From Nitrososphaera sp. (GTDB taxonomy: Archaea; Thermoproteota; Nitrososphaeria; Nitrososphaerales; Nitrososphaeraceae): 15,025 nt of DNA. Positions 5,425-12,454 of this stretch are shown here, piece after piece; position 1 is the stretch's first letter; the number at the start of each line of letters is the position of its first letter. The notes beneath the pieces are model-generated. The model saw nothing but the letters and a program-made list of their open reading frames with translations, was not told where the DNA came from and did no database searches. The position numbers and the translations under genes are program-made. Location of the stretch: positions 1-15,025 of the forward strand of contig JAKEIF010000220.1 of NCBI GenBank assembly GCA_022545875.1, read 5' to 3'.

Positions 5425-5478
5425 GCGGGTGTGCAAACCAGTAAACTATGGTGTAAACAATTGAGCTGCCCTGTAGCC

Positions 5479-5778
5479 TCACTTTAGCGGCAGGCGCATC
5501 AGTTCCTTCATGGCGACGGTCCCCCAAGCACCCATTCCCCGGCCTCCCTCGCCGGTCGTGTTTGGCCCAGTTATCTCGCTTACCACAATCTCAGTCGGAG
5601 CCATCGGCGGCCATATCATGGCGACGTACTCGCCTGTCTCGCCGGCCTTCTCAAGCGACGCGGGCAACATGTTCTCCTTGCTGAATTTTGAGGCAAGCTT
5701 GTCCTTGACCGTGTCCATCAGCTGGCGCTGTCCGTGAACAATGAGATAGATCTTTTTAGTGGAATCGATTTGAGACAT
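5479..5778 (-). CDS. Conserved-looking hypothetical protein, about 99 residues
   Basis: The protein starts MSQIDSTKKIYLIVHGQRQL and is soluble, with alternating charged and hydrophobic stretches. It has a Gly-rich loop near the end (TGEGGRGMGAWG) and a Pro/Met patch (MIWPPMAPTEIVVSEITGP). There is no signal peptide and no cysteine. I recognise no family. An alternative ATG at 5790 adds MLDV. The ATG at 5778 is preferred because the ATTTATC box (5805-5811) is centred about 30 bases before it but only 18 before 5790. It is divergent from the gene at 5850, sharing a short promoter region of about 70 bases, and lies upstream of cdvB on the same strand but with cdvB's own promoter between. Confidence 0.65.
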   Translation of the reverse strand: MSQIDSTKKIYLIVHGQRQLMDTVKDKLASKFSKENMLPASLEKAGETGEYVAMIWPPMAPTEIVVSEITGPNTTGEGGRGMGAWGTVAMKELMRLPLK

Positions 5779-5804
5779 GACATCAAGCATAGGGCTTTAA
5801 GGTC

Positions 5805-5811
5805 GATAAAT
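5805..5811. promoter_or_regulatory. TATA-like element between divergent genes
   Basis: GATAAAT (plus strand), ATTTATC (minus strand). It is centred about 30 bases before the ATG at 5778 (minus). It is 21 and 42 bases before the TTG 5829 and ATG 5850 candidates on the plus strand. It is the only clear TATA-like box in this gap, so it may serve both directions. Confidence 0.4.
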
Positions 5812-5849
5812 GTCTTGTTGTCCGGCCGTTGATAGTCGCCGACTCGTAC

Positions 5850-6407
5850 ATGGCAATGGTCCTCCCAGACGATATTTCCGAAAGGATTTCTAGGTTCATT
5901 TCTGGCAAGCAAAGCTTTCCGTTTGTCGGCAGGGACGATTTGATGTGCCTGATGTATCTCTACGGCAAGGAAGGCAAGGTGCAGGAAAACGAAATTGAGG
6001 AAGCATCAGGGCTTGCCCAGACGACAGCGACCCAGCTGGGCCAAGAGATTGACATATACCAAAACAGTTCCGCCGGCAAGCTTGACCCGGAATACATCCG
6101 GAGCAAATACGTAAACAGGCAGCTGCAGCTGGCAGTTGAGAAAAAAGACCCTGCGAGAATATCTGGAGACCCAGCGGTCATCTCTGACTGCTTTGCCCAG
6201 CACGTAGCGTACCACAAGCAGGATTATTTTTTTGAGCTCTATGGGCCGCTGAAGGAACAAGAGCTCACTTCTGATATCCGCCCAGCGCTGCTAGGAAGGA
6301 TGGTAATGGTGTGCTACAACAGGAAAGCGTTGTCAGATACTGGGCTATCCCACCCGCTGATTCCTGCATACGTGTGGTTCAGGGATCAGGCGGGGGCAAA
6401 GCCGTGA
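5850..6407 (+). CDS. Hypothetical protein, about 185 residues
   Basis: The protein begins MAMVLPDDISERISRFISGK. A helical region DDLMCLMYLYGKEGKVQENE...ASGLAQTTATQLGQ could be a winged-helix-like fold, but no clear family is seen. Other segments are YIRSKYVNRQLQLAVEKKD, SDCFAQHVAYHKQDYFFELY and a C-terminal LSHPLIPAYVWFRDQAG. It is soluble, with no signal peptide. An upstream in-frame TTG at 5829 would add seven residues (MIVADSY). I chose ATG 5850, which allows a short leader after the TATA-like box at 5805. Its last 22 bases overlap the end of the convergent VOC protein gene. Confidence 0.7.
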   Translation: MAMVLPDDISERISRFISGKQSFPFVGRDDLMCLMYLYGKEGKVQENEIEEASGLAQTTATQLGQEIDIYQNSSAGKLDPEYIRSKYVNRQLQLAVEKKDPARISGDPAVISDCFAQHVAYHKQDYFFELYGPLKEQELTSDIRPALLGRMVMVCYNRKALSDTGLSHPLIPAYVWFRDQAGAKP

Positions 6408-6781
6408 TAGTACGGCACCTGCGAAGTATCTTCCTGCGGCATCTGCATTATTGATATCAGGTGCCCGTCAGGGTCTTGAATTATTGCGTGCTTGCCAAAT
6501 GGCTCCTGCTTCGGCTTTTTGGCGAACTTGACCTTTTTCTTTTTCAGCCCGCTGCACACATCGTCAAAGTCGCTGACGCTAAAGCCGACAAGCATGCTGT
6601 TGTTCTTTGGGAACCTCTTCTTTTTTGCAGGATGTAGTGCAATAACGGTTCCCCTGTCGGAGAATTCGACCCAGTCCTTCGATCTTTCCCTGAGCGGCAT
6701 CTTGAGCACATCGCGGTAAAATTTCACAGACCTATTCATGTCCGAGACAAGGAGGATTACCGCCCCTATTCGGCTGAACAT
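6386..6781 (-). CDS. VOC (glyoxalase/bleomycin-resistance fold) protein
   Basis: This 131-residue protein has the single-module vicinal-oxygen-chelate pattern. An N-terminal strand and helix (GAVILLVSDMNRSVKFYRDV) lead to LKMPL, a middle strand EFSDRGTVIALHP, a second half opening SMLVGFSVSDFDDVCSGLKK, and the typical C-terminal motif HAIIQDPDGHLISIMQM. Members include glyoxalase I, dioxygenases and antibiotic-binding proteins. The substrate cannot be told here. The usual first metal ligand position in strand one is Val rather than His, so metal binding is doubtful. A TATA box GTTATATTC (6803-6811) is centred about 26 bases before the ATG. The 3' end overlaps the convergent gene by 22 bases. 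Confidence 0.85.
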   Translation of the reverse strand: MFSRIGAVILLVSDMNRSVKFYRDVLKMPLRERSKDWVEFSDRGTVIALHPAKKKRFPKNNSMLVGFSVSDFDDVCSGLKKKKVKFAKKPKQEPFGKHAIIQDPDGHLISIMQMPQEDTSQVPYYHGFAPA

Positions 6782-6859
6782 ACTGTGATAGGCGCACAGG
6801 CAGAATATAACAACTGCTGCATCGACTGTGGCTTTGAGTAGTTCTCAAGAGGCAAGAAT

Positions 6860-6867
6860 GTTTATCT
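6860..6867 (+). promoter_or_regulatory. TATA-like box of the large metallopeptidase-like gene
   Basis: GTTTATCT is centred about 34 bases before the TTG at 6898. This would leave a 5' leader of only a few bases. Confidence 0.45.
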
Positions 6868-6897
6868 ATTCCCTTCCTAACCAACGAACTGACCCCG

Positions 6898-9800
6898 TTG
6901 CACCGAAAGCTGGCTTGCCTTGCATTTGCGGCAATCCTTGTTCTTCCCCTTATCCCAATGCCTGCGAGTGATGCTCAAGGTGTTGGTACCAGATGGAGTG
7001 TAGAGCTGACAACTGATGTACGATCAATTTTTTACGACCTGTCCGAGAGAATCACCGGCCAGGTAGAGGTGGTTCAGGACCCGGCTTCCGGAGCCCTGGC
7101 ACTCAATGGTACCGGCGAGGGAAGGTGGACGTACAGGCATCATGAGAAGGAGGACCAATGCCCAGCACTCAGTGGTGATGGCACGTTTGAAGTCACTTTC
7201 TCCGGCAGCCTGCAGCCAAGCACTTTTGGGAGCAGCCAATCTGTATTCGTGATGCTCCTTGCTGCGCCAGGCGGAGACCGGTTTGGGGGCGAAATAGGCA
7301 AATACGTCAGATCTGAAAGCGTCACCTGCCACGAGTTCGACAATACATGGGAGGAACCAAGAATCCTGGCTCCTCTCATAATCGGGCCTCTCGGCAAGAA
7401 CTTAGACGAGTTTATGGAGGGCGTGACAATTAATGATGGCGCAGCCCCAGCTTTTAACATGGCGTCTGTAACTACTACGGCAAAGATAATGGCGCCAGAC
7501 GATCAATATCGGATACATGGCAAGGTCTTTTCGTTCAAAGGTTCTTCACCCCTGTTTGAATCCAAAGTGATGCTTGGTGACTATGCCAAGATTGGTGACC
7601 ACGGACTTGCGATCGATAAACTTTCCGATTCTATGCCGAATTTTGAAGATGACACAACTACCACCGACGCTGGAGACGCCCGATACGAGTTTGAGATCGA
7701 ACGACCGGCAAACAAGCCATTGCGAGCGCTTGTGGTTTCCTTACTGTGGTACGAAGGACAGAGTCAGTTTGGCGTAACAAGCGGTAAGGAGGTGAACGGC
7801 AGATACATTCCAATCTACCAGGTCGCCTGTGTAGACCACTACGACGACGGTTGCATAAAGTGGGAAAAAGTTGACGGGGGCTATGAGGCCGAAGTTGACT
7901 TTCAGTACGGACACTCGAGCTCTGATCAGCACAGAAATGTCATGGATATCGAAGCGTGGAATATGGACCATAACAACGTGGGCACCCGGATGAATGACGC
8001 GGCGTGGATGTACGCCAACAGCTACAAGGCGATGAAATATTTTGAATCGATGAAAGGGACGTTAGGCAATCCGCTGAATCCCGTCATGATCGATATTTAT
8101 GATTCGCATCTGGCTGGATGCAAGAACAACGACGGAACGGATAAGAACAGTGCTTTCTTTGATTACCAGGCCAGAGGCTCTTTTGGTGGGCTGGGCGCCG
8201 GTCTCGAGCATGAAGAAGCAGTCGGCGGCACCGTTACCATCTGCTCTAAATCCAGCACTGGGTCTCAACCGGATGCGCCGATCAATAGGGAGTATCATGA
8301 ATTGGCACACTACTTGCAGAATGACATGTATTATCCATCTTCAAATCTTGTTGCTGGAAGAGGCACACCACACGCTGGATACAAGAACAGCAGCACGAAC
8401 GACTCATTCGTGGAGGGATTTGCAAGCTTTGCAGCTATGCTTATCGCGGAGCGTTATGGGGAACTCAATGGGGGCGCACTTTACCCTATTGGCGGAGGCA
8501 ACAAGAACATGGAGGCTGACTATAAAGCTTGGGATAACGTGGTAAGCGTCACCACGCACGACAACGGCACCGTTGTGTCCACATACAATCCAAATTTACA
8601 TAATGACGAGGACTTTGCTGCAGCTGGTCTGCTTTGGGATCTTCATGACGGGGGCCAGGAATCTCATACCAACCATATAGTAGGAGGCGACGATGCTAGT
8701 CTCTCGTTCCTATGGGCTCCGATATCACGACTATATAATACGACCAAGGACAGCCTGGCGCTCTCTGGCGAGCGCATCTTGGACAGTATTGCCTCGAGCA
8801 AGCCGATGAACCTGATTGATCTACACGGTGCATTGGCCGGCGGGCTTTCGGCTCAAGACCTAGACATGATATTCATCAACCATGGAGCCTTTGGAGATGT
8901 GTTAACGCGAGACCTTGTCCATGATTCCGGAGAATCTGTGGGTCCAACTGGCTCCGCAGCGTCTCCCGTAAGGCTTGTAAGGTCAAGTCCACAGCCCGAG
9001 ATAAACGGCTCGTACGTTACCTCGGAGAGTGACTCAGTCTTTGAAGTGAAGTTTACTCACATCGAACCTTTCTCGTTCTACGACTTCTCGTACATCCTAA
9101 ACATGACCAAGGGCGTGCCCGCCTATTTTGAAATGCCGCCTTCACACTTTCCGTCCGTCGCCAAATTTATCAGGATTACGCCAGATGGCAAGTTATCGAG
9201 TGAGAGCAGCTTGACAATCAACAGCACGGAATACTGGAAATACATTAATTCGAATCCCAATGAAGACGCAGTATTCAAGACAGTCGGAATTGATGAGGGG
9301 CAAGAACCAATCGTCCCCGTCTCACAGTCCGGCGAATCAACCGGCGCAACATCCTCTCAACCAAGTGGCTGCCTGATAGCCACTGCGGCATTTGGATCAG
9401 AACTTGCCCCTCAAGTCCAACTATTGAGAAATTTCAGAGACAACCACATCCTCTCCACTGCGTCCGGCTCAAGTTTCATGAATGTCTTTAACGCATGGTA
9501 CTATTCGTTCAGCCCGCAGGTGGCTGACTATGAGCGAGAGCAACCATGGCTCCAGCAAACTGTCAGAGTCGGCATTTATCCACTCCTGGGCATCCTTCAG
9601 ACAGCTGAAAAAGCGTACGCCATTCTGCCGGGCGAATTTGGATCCATGTCAGCCGGACTTGTTGCAAGCTCTTTGATAGGCGCAGTGTACTTCTCCCCAG
9701 TTGCGCTGTCGATAAAGCGGGTGAGAAGAAACAGGCTTGATTATAGAATTGCAATCCTAATCATTGCCGCGGTCTCTGTCTCGGTAATTGTGGCGCTTTT

Positions 9801-9921
9801 GGCAGGCAATTCAGAAGCATTGATGGCGACTACTGCGCTGCTGGTAGTGTCCACTGTAGGTATTTCCGCGGTATATGCCTCAAAGGCGATCTGGAAGCTC
9901 TTCCAAGTTTGGAAAAGATAA
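6898..9921 (+). CDS. Exported HExxH metallopeptidase-like protein with CFI-box-like C-terminal region and membrane anchor
   Basis: The 1007-residue protein starts at a TTG with a clear signal peptide (LACLAFAAILVLPLIPMPAS, cleavage likely before DAQG). A β-rich N-terminal region follows to about residue 340. The middle has a gluzincin-like active site: His467-Glu-Leu-Ala-His471 (REYHELAHYLQND) and Glu506 in NDSFVEGFASF, 35 residues later, as the likely third zinc ligand. Near 822-870 comes SGCLIATAAFGSELAPQVQL and LLRNFRDN, close to the CFI-box C-terminal motif of archaeal secreted proteins (here C-L-I, Cys825). The C-terminus has three membrane helices at about 917-939, 951-970 and 975-997, split by an Arg-rich loop. 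The expected arrangement is an extracellular peptidase domain anchored at the C-terminus. The substrate is unknown. It is transcribed alone. Confidence 0.85.
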   Translation: MHRKLACLAFAAILVLPLIPMPASDAQGVGTRWSVELTTDVRSIFYDLSERITGQVEVVQDPASGALALNGTGEGRWTYRHHEKEDQCPALSGDGTFEVTFSGSLQPSTFGSSQSVFVMLLAAPGGDRFGGEIGKYVRSESVTCHEFDNTWEEPRILAPLIIGPLGKNLDEFMEGVTINDGAAPAFNMASVTTTAKIMAPDDQYRIHGKVFSFKGSSPLFESKVMLGDYAKIGDHGLAIDKLSDSMPNFEDDTTTTDAGDARYEFEIERPANKPLRALVVSLLWYEGQSQFGVTSGKEVNGRYIPIYQVACVDHYDDGCIKWEKVDGGYEAEVDFQYGHSSSDQHRNVMDIEAWNMDHNNVGTRMNDAAWMYANSYKAMKYFESMKGTLGNPLNPVMIDIYDSHLAGCKNNDGTDKNSAFFDYQARGSFGGLGAGLEHEEAVGGTVTICSKSSTGSQPDAPINREYHELAHYLQNDMYYPSSNLVAGRGTPHAGYKNSSTNDSFVEGFASFAAMLIAERYGELNGGALYPIGGGNKNMEADYKAWDNVVSVTTHDNGTVVSTYNPNLHNDEDFAAAGLLWDLHDGGQESHTNHIVGGDDASLSFLWAPISRLYNTTKDSLALSGERILDSIASSKPMNLIDLHGALAGGLSAQDLDMIFINHGAFGDVLTRDLVHDSGESVGPTGSAASPVRLVRSSPQPEINGSYVTSESDSVFEVKFTHIEPFSFYDFSYILNMTKGVPAYFEMPPSHFPSVAKFIRITPDGKLSSESSLTINSTEYWKYINSNPNEDAVFKTVGIDEGQEPIVPVSQSGESTGATSSQPSGCLIATAAFGSELAPQVQLLRNFRDNHILSTASGSSFMNVFNAWYYSFSPQVADYEREQPWLQQTVRVGIYPLLGILQTAEKAYAILPGEFGSMSAGLVASSLIGAVYFSPVALSIKRVRRNRLDYRIAILIIAAVSVSVIVALLAGNSEALMATTALLVVSTVGISAVYASKAIWKLFQVWKR

Positions 9922-9964
9922 TCCTCTGTCTTTGAAAACAAACGTCTAGCTGAAACTGCCAACA

Positions 9965-9972
9965 TAAAAATA
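9965..9972 (+). promoter_or_regulatory. TATA-like box of the 152-residue hypothetical gene
   Basis: TAAAAATA is centred about 29 bases before TTG 9998 and only about 17 before TTG 9986. This favours the shorter start. Confidence 0.45.
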
Positions 9973-9997
9973 TCCAGAGAAGGCATTGCAGTTCCGG

Positions 9998-10456
9998 TTG
10001 CAGTCGGCTCCTATCGTGCGGTTTTCCGAGTTCCTTGGGATAGGATACTTTGGTGACCCAAAGCAACATGTAGTCGCCCCCATCTTTGACCAGCGCGGCA
10101 ACGCAGATAACGCATGGGCAAAAGTTACAGATAGCCAGCACCAAAAGATTCCTGCTTTTCACGTGGTTTTCATTGAACACCCGGCAAAGTACGAGTTTGT
10201 AGCATACCCTGTGGAGCTTGCGCCAGAGCGGATCAATTACGCCCTGTTCAGGTCATTTTCCAGCCTAGACAGCATGCGCAAGTTCCGAGACAGCCACGGC
10301 GGCAAGACGTACATAAAGTTCGGCTGGCACGACCTGACCCGGCCGCAAAAATTCGATGTCCTTGCCGAGTACGCCCTGGTCGATTCTGTGGAATTCGTAA
10401 CGGCAAGTGATGTCGCCCCGGGCACCATAGTCGACCGGATTAGAAAAAACCAGTAG
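9998..10456 (+). CDS. Hypothetical soluble protein, about 152 residues
   Basis: The protein begins MQSAPIVRFSEFLGIGYFGD from TTG 9998. TTG 9986 would add four residues but sits too close to the TATA-like box. It is a mixed α/β protein with no signal peptide, membrane helix or cysteine. Recognisable stretches are VVAPIFDQRGN, FHVVFIEHPAKYEFVAYPVE, GGKTYIKFGWHDLTRPQKFD and ASDVAPGTIVDRIRKNQ. I do not recognise a family and see no catalytic motif. It ends two bases before the stop of the convergent 90-residue gene, and both proteins end in Gln followed by TAG within one inverted repeat. Confidence 0.65.
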   Translation: MQSAPIVRFSEFLGIGYFGDPKQHVVAPIFDQRGNADNAWAKVTDSQHQKIPAFHVVFIEHPAKYEFVAYPVELAPERINYALFRSFSSLDSMRKFRDSHGGKTYIKFGWHDLTRPQKFDVLAEYALVDSVEFVTASDVAPGTIVDRIRKNQ

Positions 10457-10464
10457 GTCTACTG
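10451..10464. repeat. Inverted repeat spanning two convergent stop codons
   Basis: CAGTAG-GT-CTACTG: each arm holds the Gln codon and TAG stop of one of the two convergent genes (ends at 10456 and 10459). The short stem may mark a shared end of transcription, or may simply result from both genes ending in CAG TAG. Confidence 0.35.
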
Positions 10465-10731
10465 CGGCCTAATCCTAACTGAAATCTCTATTCTACGAAG
10501 TATGTTTTCAAATCCGCGGATTGGGTTTGTAACGCTCCTAAATGCGCTGACGATTCTGTCGTACACGCGCTCTACCGGGTTTCTGTACCTGTTTCCCAGC
10601 GCGTTGTGAGGACGCTCGAATTGCTGATGTAGCCTGTCGTACGTGAGCCCTTTGACATAGTGCGGAGCCAGCCCAATGCTTCTTACGCGGCCGACGTTGT
10701 GGACGATGTTTATCTGACCTAGAAGTGACAT
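10459..10731 (-). CDS. Hypothetical basic protein, 90 residues
   Basis: The protein begins MSLLGQINIVHNVGRVRSIG and is rich in Arg, Asn and His (YDRLHQQFERPHNALGNRYR, NPVERVYDRIV, FENILRRIEISVRIRPQ). There is no signal peptide, membrane helix or cysteine. No family is recognised; the basic character and predicted helices would allow nucleic-acid binding, but nothing proves it. The ATG at 10731 has a TACAATAA-type box (10753-10760) centred about 25 bases upstream, fitting a leaderless mRNA. Two copies of a near-identical 11-base direct repeat lie further upstream. Confidence 0.6.
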   Translation of the reverse strand: MSLLGQINIVHNVGRVRSIGLAPHYVKGLTYDRLHQQFERPHNALGNRYRNPVERVYDRIVSAFRSVTNPIRGFENILRRIEISVRIRPQ

Positions 10732-10766
10732 TTCCAAAAATCGCGCTAGCGGTTATTGTAAGGGCA

Positions 10767-10798
10767 AGCTTAACTTTGCGATCGTACAGCTCAACTTT
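10767..10798 (+). repeat. Direct repeat, 11 bases twice with 21-base period
   Basis: AGCTTAACTTT (10767-10777) and AGCTCAACTTT (10788-10798) differ at one base and are 21 bases apart, two helical turns. They lie upstream of the TATA-like box of the 10731 gene and downstream of the 10800 gene's stop. A regulator site is possible. Confidence 0.3.
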
Positions 10799-10799
10799 T

Positions 10800-11120
10800 T
10801 CAGGGGGAACTGCCGCCTGCCCTGACCTTCTTTACAACCGCCTCAAAGTTGTTGAGAGGTACTATCTTGACAGTGCTTGTAGACGAGATGCCGACTTCAA
10901 TGCAGAATGTCTCAATGTCGTGCGCGGCTTCGGCCTCTAGTATTATCACCCACTCATGCTCAAGAACGGACATGTAGAATCCGTGGATCTTTGAGATGCG
11001 ACGGCTTGAAGGGGAACTCTTGAGTTTGTCTTCCATCGCAATGAACTTTTCCCTGGCTGCTGAGTTGTTCATGGGGCACGACTCTGGGCTGTGGATTGCG
11101 AATACTCCGAATAATGGCAT
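10800..11120 (-). CDS. Small α/β hypothetical protein (possible ferredoxin-like-fold, DUF3303/GYD-type)
   Basis: This 106-residue protein begins MPLFGVFAIHSPESCPMNNS. It shows a strand, helix (REKFIAMEDKL), strand (SKIHGFYMSVLEHEWVIILE), helix (AAHDIETFCIEVG), strand (STSTVKIVPLNN) and helix (FEAVVKKV) order. That βαββαβ arrangement resembles small dimeric α+β barrel proteins such as DUF3303, but this rests on pattern only. It is soluble, with two cysteines. A strong TATA-like stretch TTTTAATA (11143-11150) is centred about 26 bases before the ATG, giving a leaderless transcript. Confidence 0.65.
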   Translation of the reverse strand: MPLFGVFAIHSPESCPMNNSAAREKFIAMEDKLKSSPSSRRISKIHGFYMSVLEHEWVIILEAEAAHDIETFCIEVGISSTSTVKIVPLNNFEAVVKKVRAGGSSP

Positions 11121-11142
11121 ACACTGGGAGAGTAGAAATACG

Positions 11143-11150
11143 TATTAAAA
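11143..11150 (-). promoter_or_regulatory. TATA box of the 106-residue gene
   Basis: TTTTAATA (minus strand), inside a longer AT-rich stretch, is centred about 26 bases before the ATG at 11120. Confidence 0.5.
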
Positions 11151-11163
11151 TATAGTGATGAGT

Positions 11164-11358
11164 CTAGTCGCGTTTGTGCTTTTTGAGAAACTCCAAAAAA
11201 TCAAGGTAAGTCTCAAACCGGAAGTACTTCATGAGGCCATCGATCTCCCCGTCGCTGTATTCCGGATGGCAGTACTTGACCCGTTCCGTATTTTTTATCA
11301 AGTGCACATCGAAATAACTTGCATCACTAAAAAGACCTAGTGTGTAGGAATTTTGCAC
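11164..11358 (-). CDS. Small hypothetical protein, up to 64 residues
   Basis: The frame begins at GTG 11358 directly after two in-frame stops and encodes MQNSYTLGLFSDASYFDVHL, then IKNTERVKYCHPEYSDGEID and a helical end (MKYFRFETYLDFLEFLKKHK). A later GTG at 11307 would give 47 residues and has a weak TTTTTA box about 26 bases before it. The acidic/aromatic composition and terminal amphipathic helix look like a real protein, more so than the opposite-strand frame over the same bases. No family is recognised. Confidence 0.5.
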   Translation of the reverse strand: MQNSYTLGLFSDASYFDVHLIKNTERVKYCHPEYSDGEIDGLMKYFRFETYLDFLEFLKKHKRD

Positions 11359-11403
11359 TTGTTATCAACAGTCTTGTGAGATTGTTCCACCATCGTCGAA
11401 GGA

Positions 11404-11478
11404 TCAGGCGAAAATGCGCACGAGGGCGGCCACCAGTGCAATACCGCTGGCGACAATCACGGCTGCTTTGATACTCAA
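11404..11478 (-). CDS. Possible 24-residue membrane peptide
   Basis: A TTG at 11478 opens a frame ending in TGA at 11404. It encodes MSIKAAVIVASGIALVAALV and then RIFA, a single membrane-helix-length hydrophobic segment with a positive charge on each side. A CTTAAG element lies about 30 bases upstream. The next in-frame stop upstream is only 11 codons away, so no larger gene is possible. It sits in an otherwise gene-free 248-base gap (11359-11606), which also holds the promoter of the racemase homologue. Chance occurrence cannot be excluded. Confidence 0.35.
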   Translation of the reverse strand: MSIKAAVIVASGIALVAALVRIFA

Positions 11479-11574
11479 TCTCCCACGCTTGACATGAAGC
11501 CTCTCTTAAGTGTTGCACTTCAAGTTTTGCCAAACTTATTGTCGGAAAACTGCACAAAATTCAAGAACGTGTAC

Positions 11575-11584
11575 ATTTATTTTA
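11575..11584 (+). promoter_or_regulatory. TATA box and Shine-Dalgarno element of the racemase homologue
   Basis: ATTTATTTTA is centred 27 bases before TTG 11607, placing the transcription start at or next to the start codon. A GGTGAT (11596-11601), complementary to the 3' end of archaeal 16S rRNA, lies five bases before the TTG. The mRNA may therefore start either upstream or at the TTG. Confidence 0.5.
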
Positions 11585-11606
11585 CATCTAATGCAGGTGA
11601 TACTAG

Positions 11607-12407
11607 TTGACCAGCAACCCCGTCGCCGTGTTTGATTCAGGCATTGGATCGCTCTCGATAATACGTGAACTCCGGAGGGAGATTCCAGCCGAGGACCTGC
11701 TGTACTTTGCGGACAGGGTCCATTTTCCGTATGGCGGCAAGTCGCACGGCGAGCTCAGGGAAATTATAGTCAACACGATAAACTACCTGAAGCGCTACAA
11801 GCCAAAGGTAGTAGTCGTTGCTTCAAACACTCCGTCGGTGCAGGTTCTGGAGGAAGTCAAGAAAGCAGTAGAGGACGTATCCATAATTGGCGTCAGGCCG
11901 CCGCTCAAAGAGGCGGCGCGGCTGACTCGGAAAAAACACATTGGCATAATGGCGACCGGAGGCACGATCCGAAGCAAAGAGCTGGAAAACCAGATTCGAA
12001 GGGAGGTTCCGCAGCACATCCTGGTAACAAAGTTTGACGCTTCTCCAATTATCGACTTGATAGAGAATGGCGTCCACCTTGAAAATGAGCGCAGGACATT
12101 TGACGTAATTTCCCGAGTGCTTGGAGACAATGTCGACGAAAAAATAGACGTGATAACCCTGTCGAGCACCCACCTGCCGTTTGTCAAGAAATACCTAAAC
12201 GCGCTCTTGCCGACCGTCCGGTTTGTCGATCCGGCGCAGACGGTGTCCCGTGATGTTCGCAAGTTTCTCGCATTTTACAGGATGGCCAAAAAGAGCGGGA
12301 CGGGCAGGCTACAGATACTGGTGTCCGACGGCAAGCGGGAGTTTGAAAAATCCGTGCGGGCGATGGGCGTCAGGGAGCCAATTGAAGAGGTATTCCTGAC
12401 TTTTTAA
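11607..12407 (+). CDS. Glutamate racemase (MurI) family homologue lacking both catalytic cysteines
   Basis: This 266-residue protein has the length and motif order of MurI. It has FDSGIGSLSIIRELRREIP (Asp10 kept), DRVHFPYGGKS, then VVASNTPSVQVLEEV where MurI has VACNT, then IIGVRPPLKEA, FDASPIIDLIENG (Glu153 kept; MurI often has a Cys-Pro here), and TLSSTHLPF where MurI has GCTH. Both catalytic cysteines are Ser (Ser73, Ser187) while His189 remains. The whole protein contains no cysteine. A normal two-base cysteine racemisation is therefore not possible, so it is either a pseudo-enzyme or a different isomerase, lyase or binding activity. Thaumarchaeota have no murein, so a wall role is not expected. 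It lies 80 bases upstream of uppS, which has its own TATA box. Confidence 0.88.
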   Translation: MTSNPVAVFDSGIGSLSIIRELRREIPAEDLLYFADRVHFPYGGKSHGELREIIVNTINYLKRYKPKVVVVASNTPSVQVLEEVKKAVEDVSIIGVRPPLKEAARLTRKKHIGIMATGGTIRSKELENQIRREVPQHILVTKFDASPIIDLIENGVHLENERRTFDVISRVLGDNVDEKIDVITLSSTHLPFVKKYLNALLPTVRFVDPAQTVSRDVRKFLAFYRMAKKSGTGRLQILVSDGKREFEKSVRAMGVREPIEEVFLTF

Positions 12408-12437
12408 GTGGGGCAGCATAACTCAAGTGACACATTC

Positions 12438-12446
12438 TAAATATAT
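12438..12446 (+). promoter_or_regulatory. TATA box of uppS
   Basis: TAAATATAT is centred about 46 bases before the uppS ATG. The predicted transcript start is near 12469, leaving a leader of about 19 bases. An inverted repeat covers the predicted start. Confidence 0.5.
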
Positions 12447-12454
12447 GGATAGTC

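Noticed and set aside
8099..8545. A 148-residue plus-strand frame inside the large metallopeptidase gene
   Set aside because: It overlaps the HELAH and Glu506 region of the real gene in another frame, with low-quality composition.
11155..11340. A plus-strand 61-residue frame opposite the 11164-11358 gene
   Set aside because: The TATA-like stretch touches its ATG with no room for a transcript start, and the minus-strand protein looks more natural.
11327..11557. A 76-residue minus-strand frame
   Set aside because: Composition is irregular (many Arg, Trp and Cys without pattern) and it overlaps the gene at 11358 and the possible membrane peptide.
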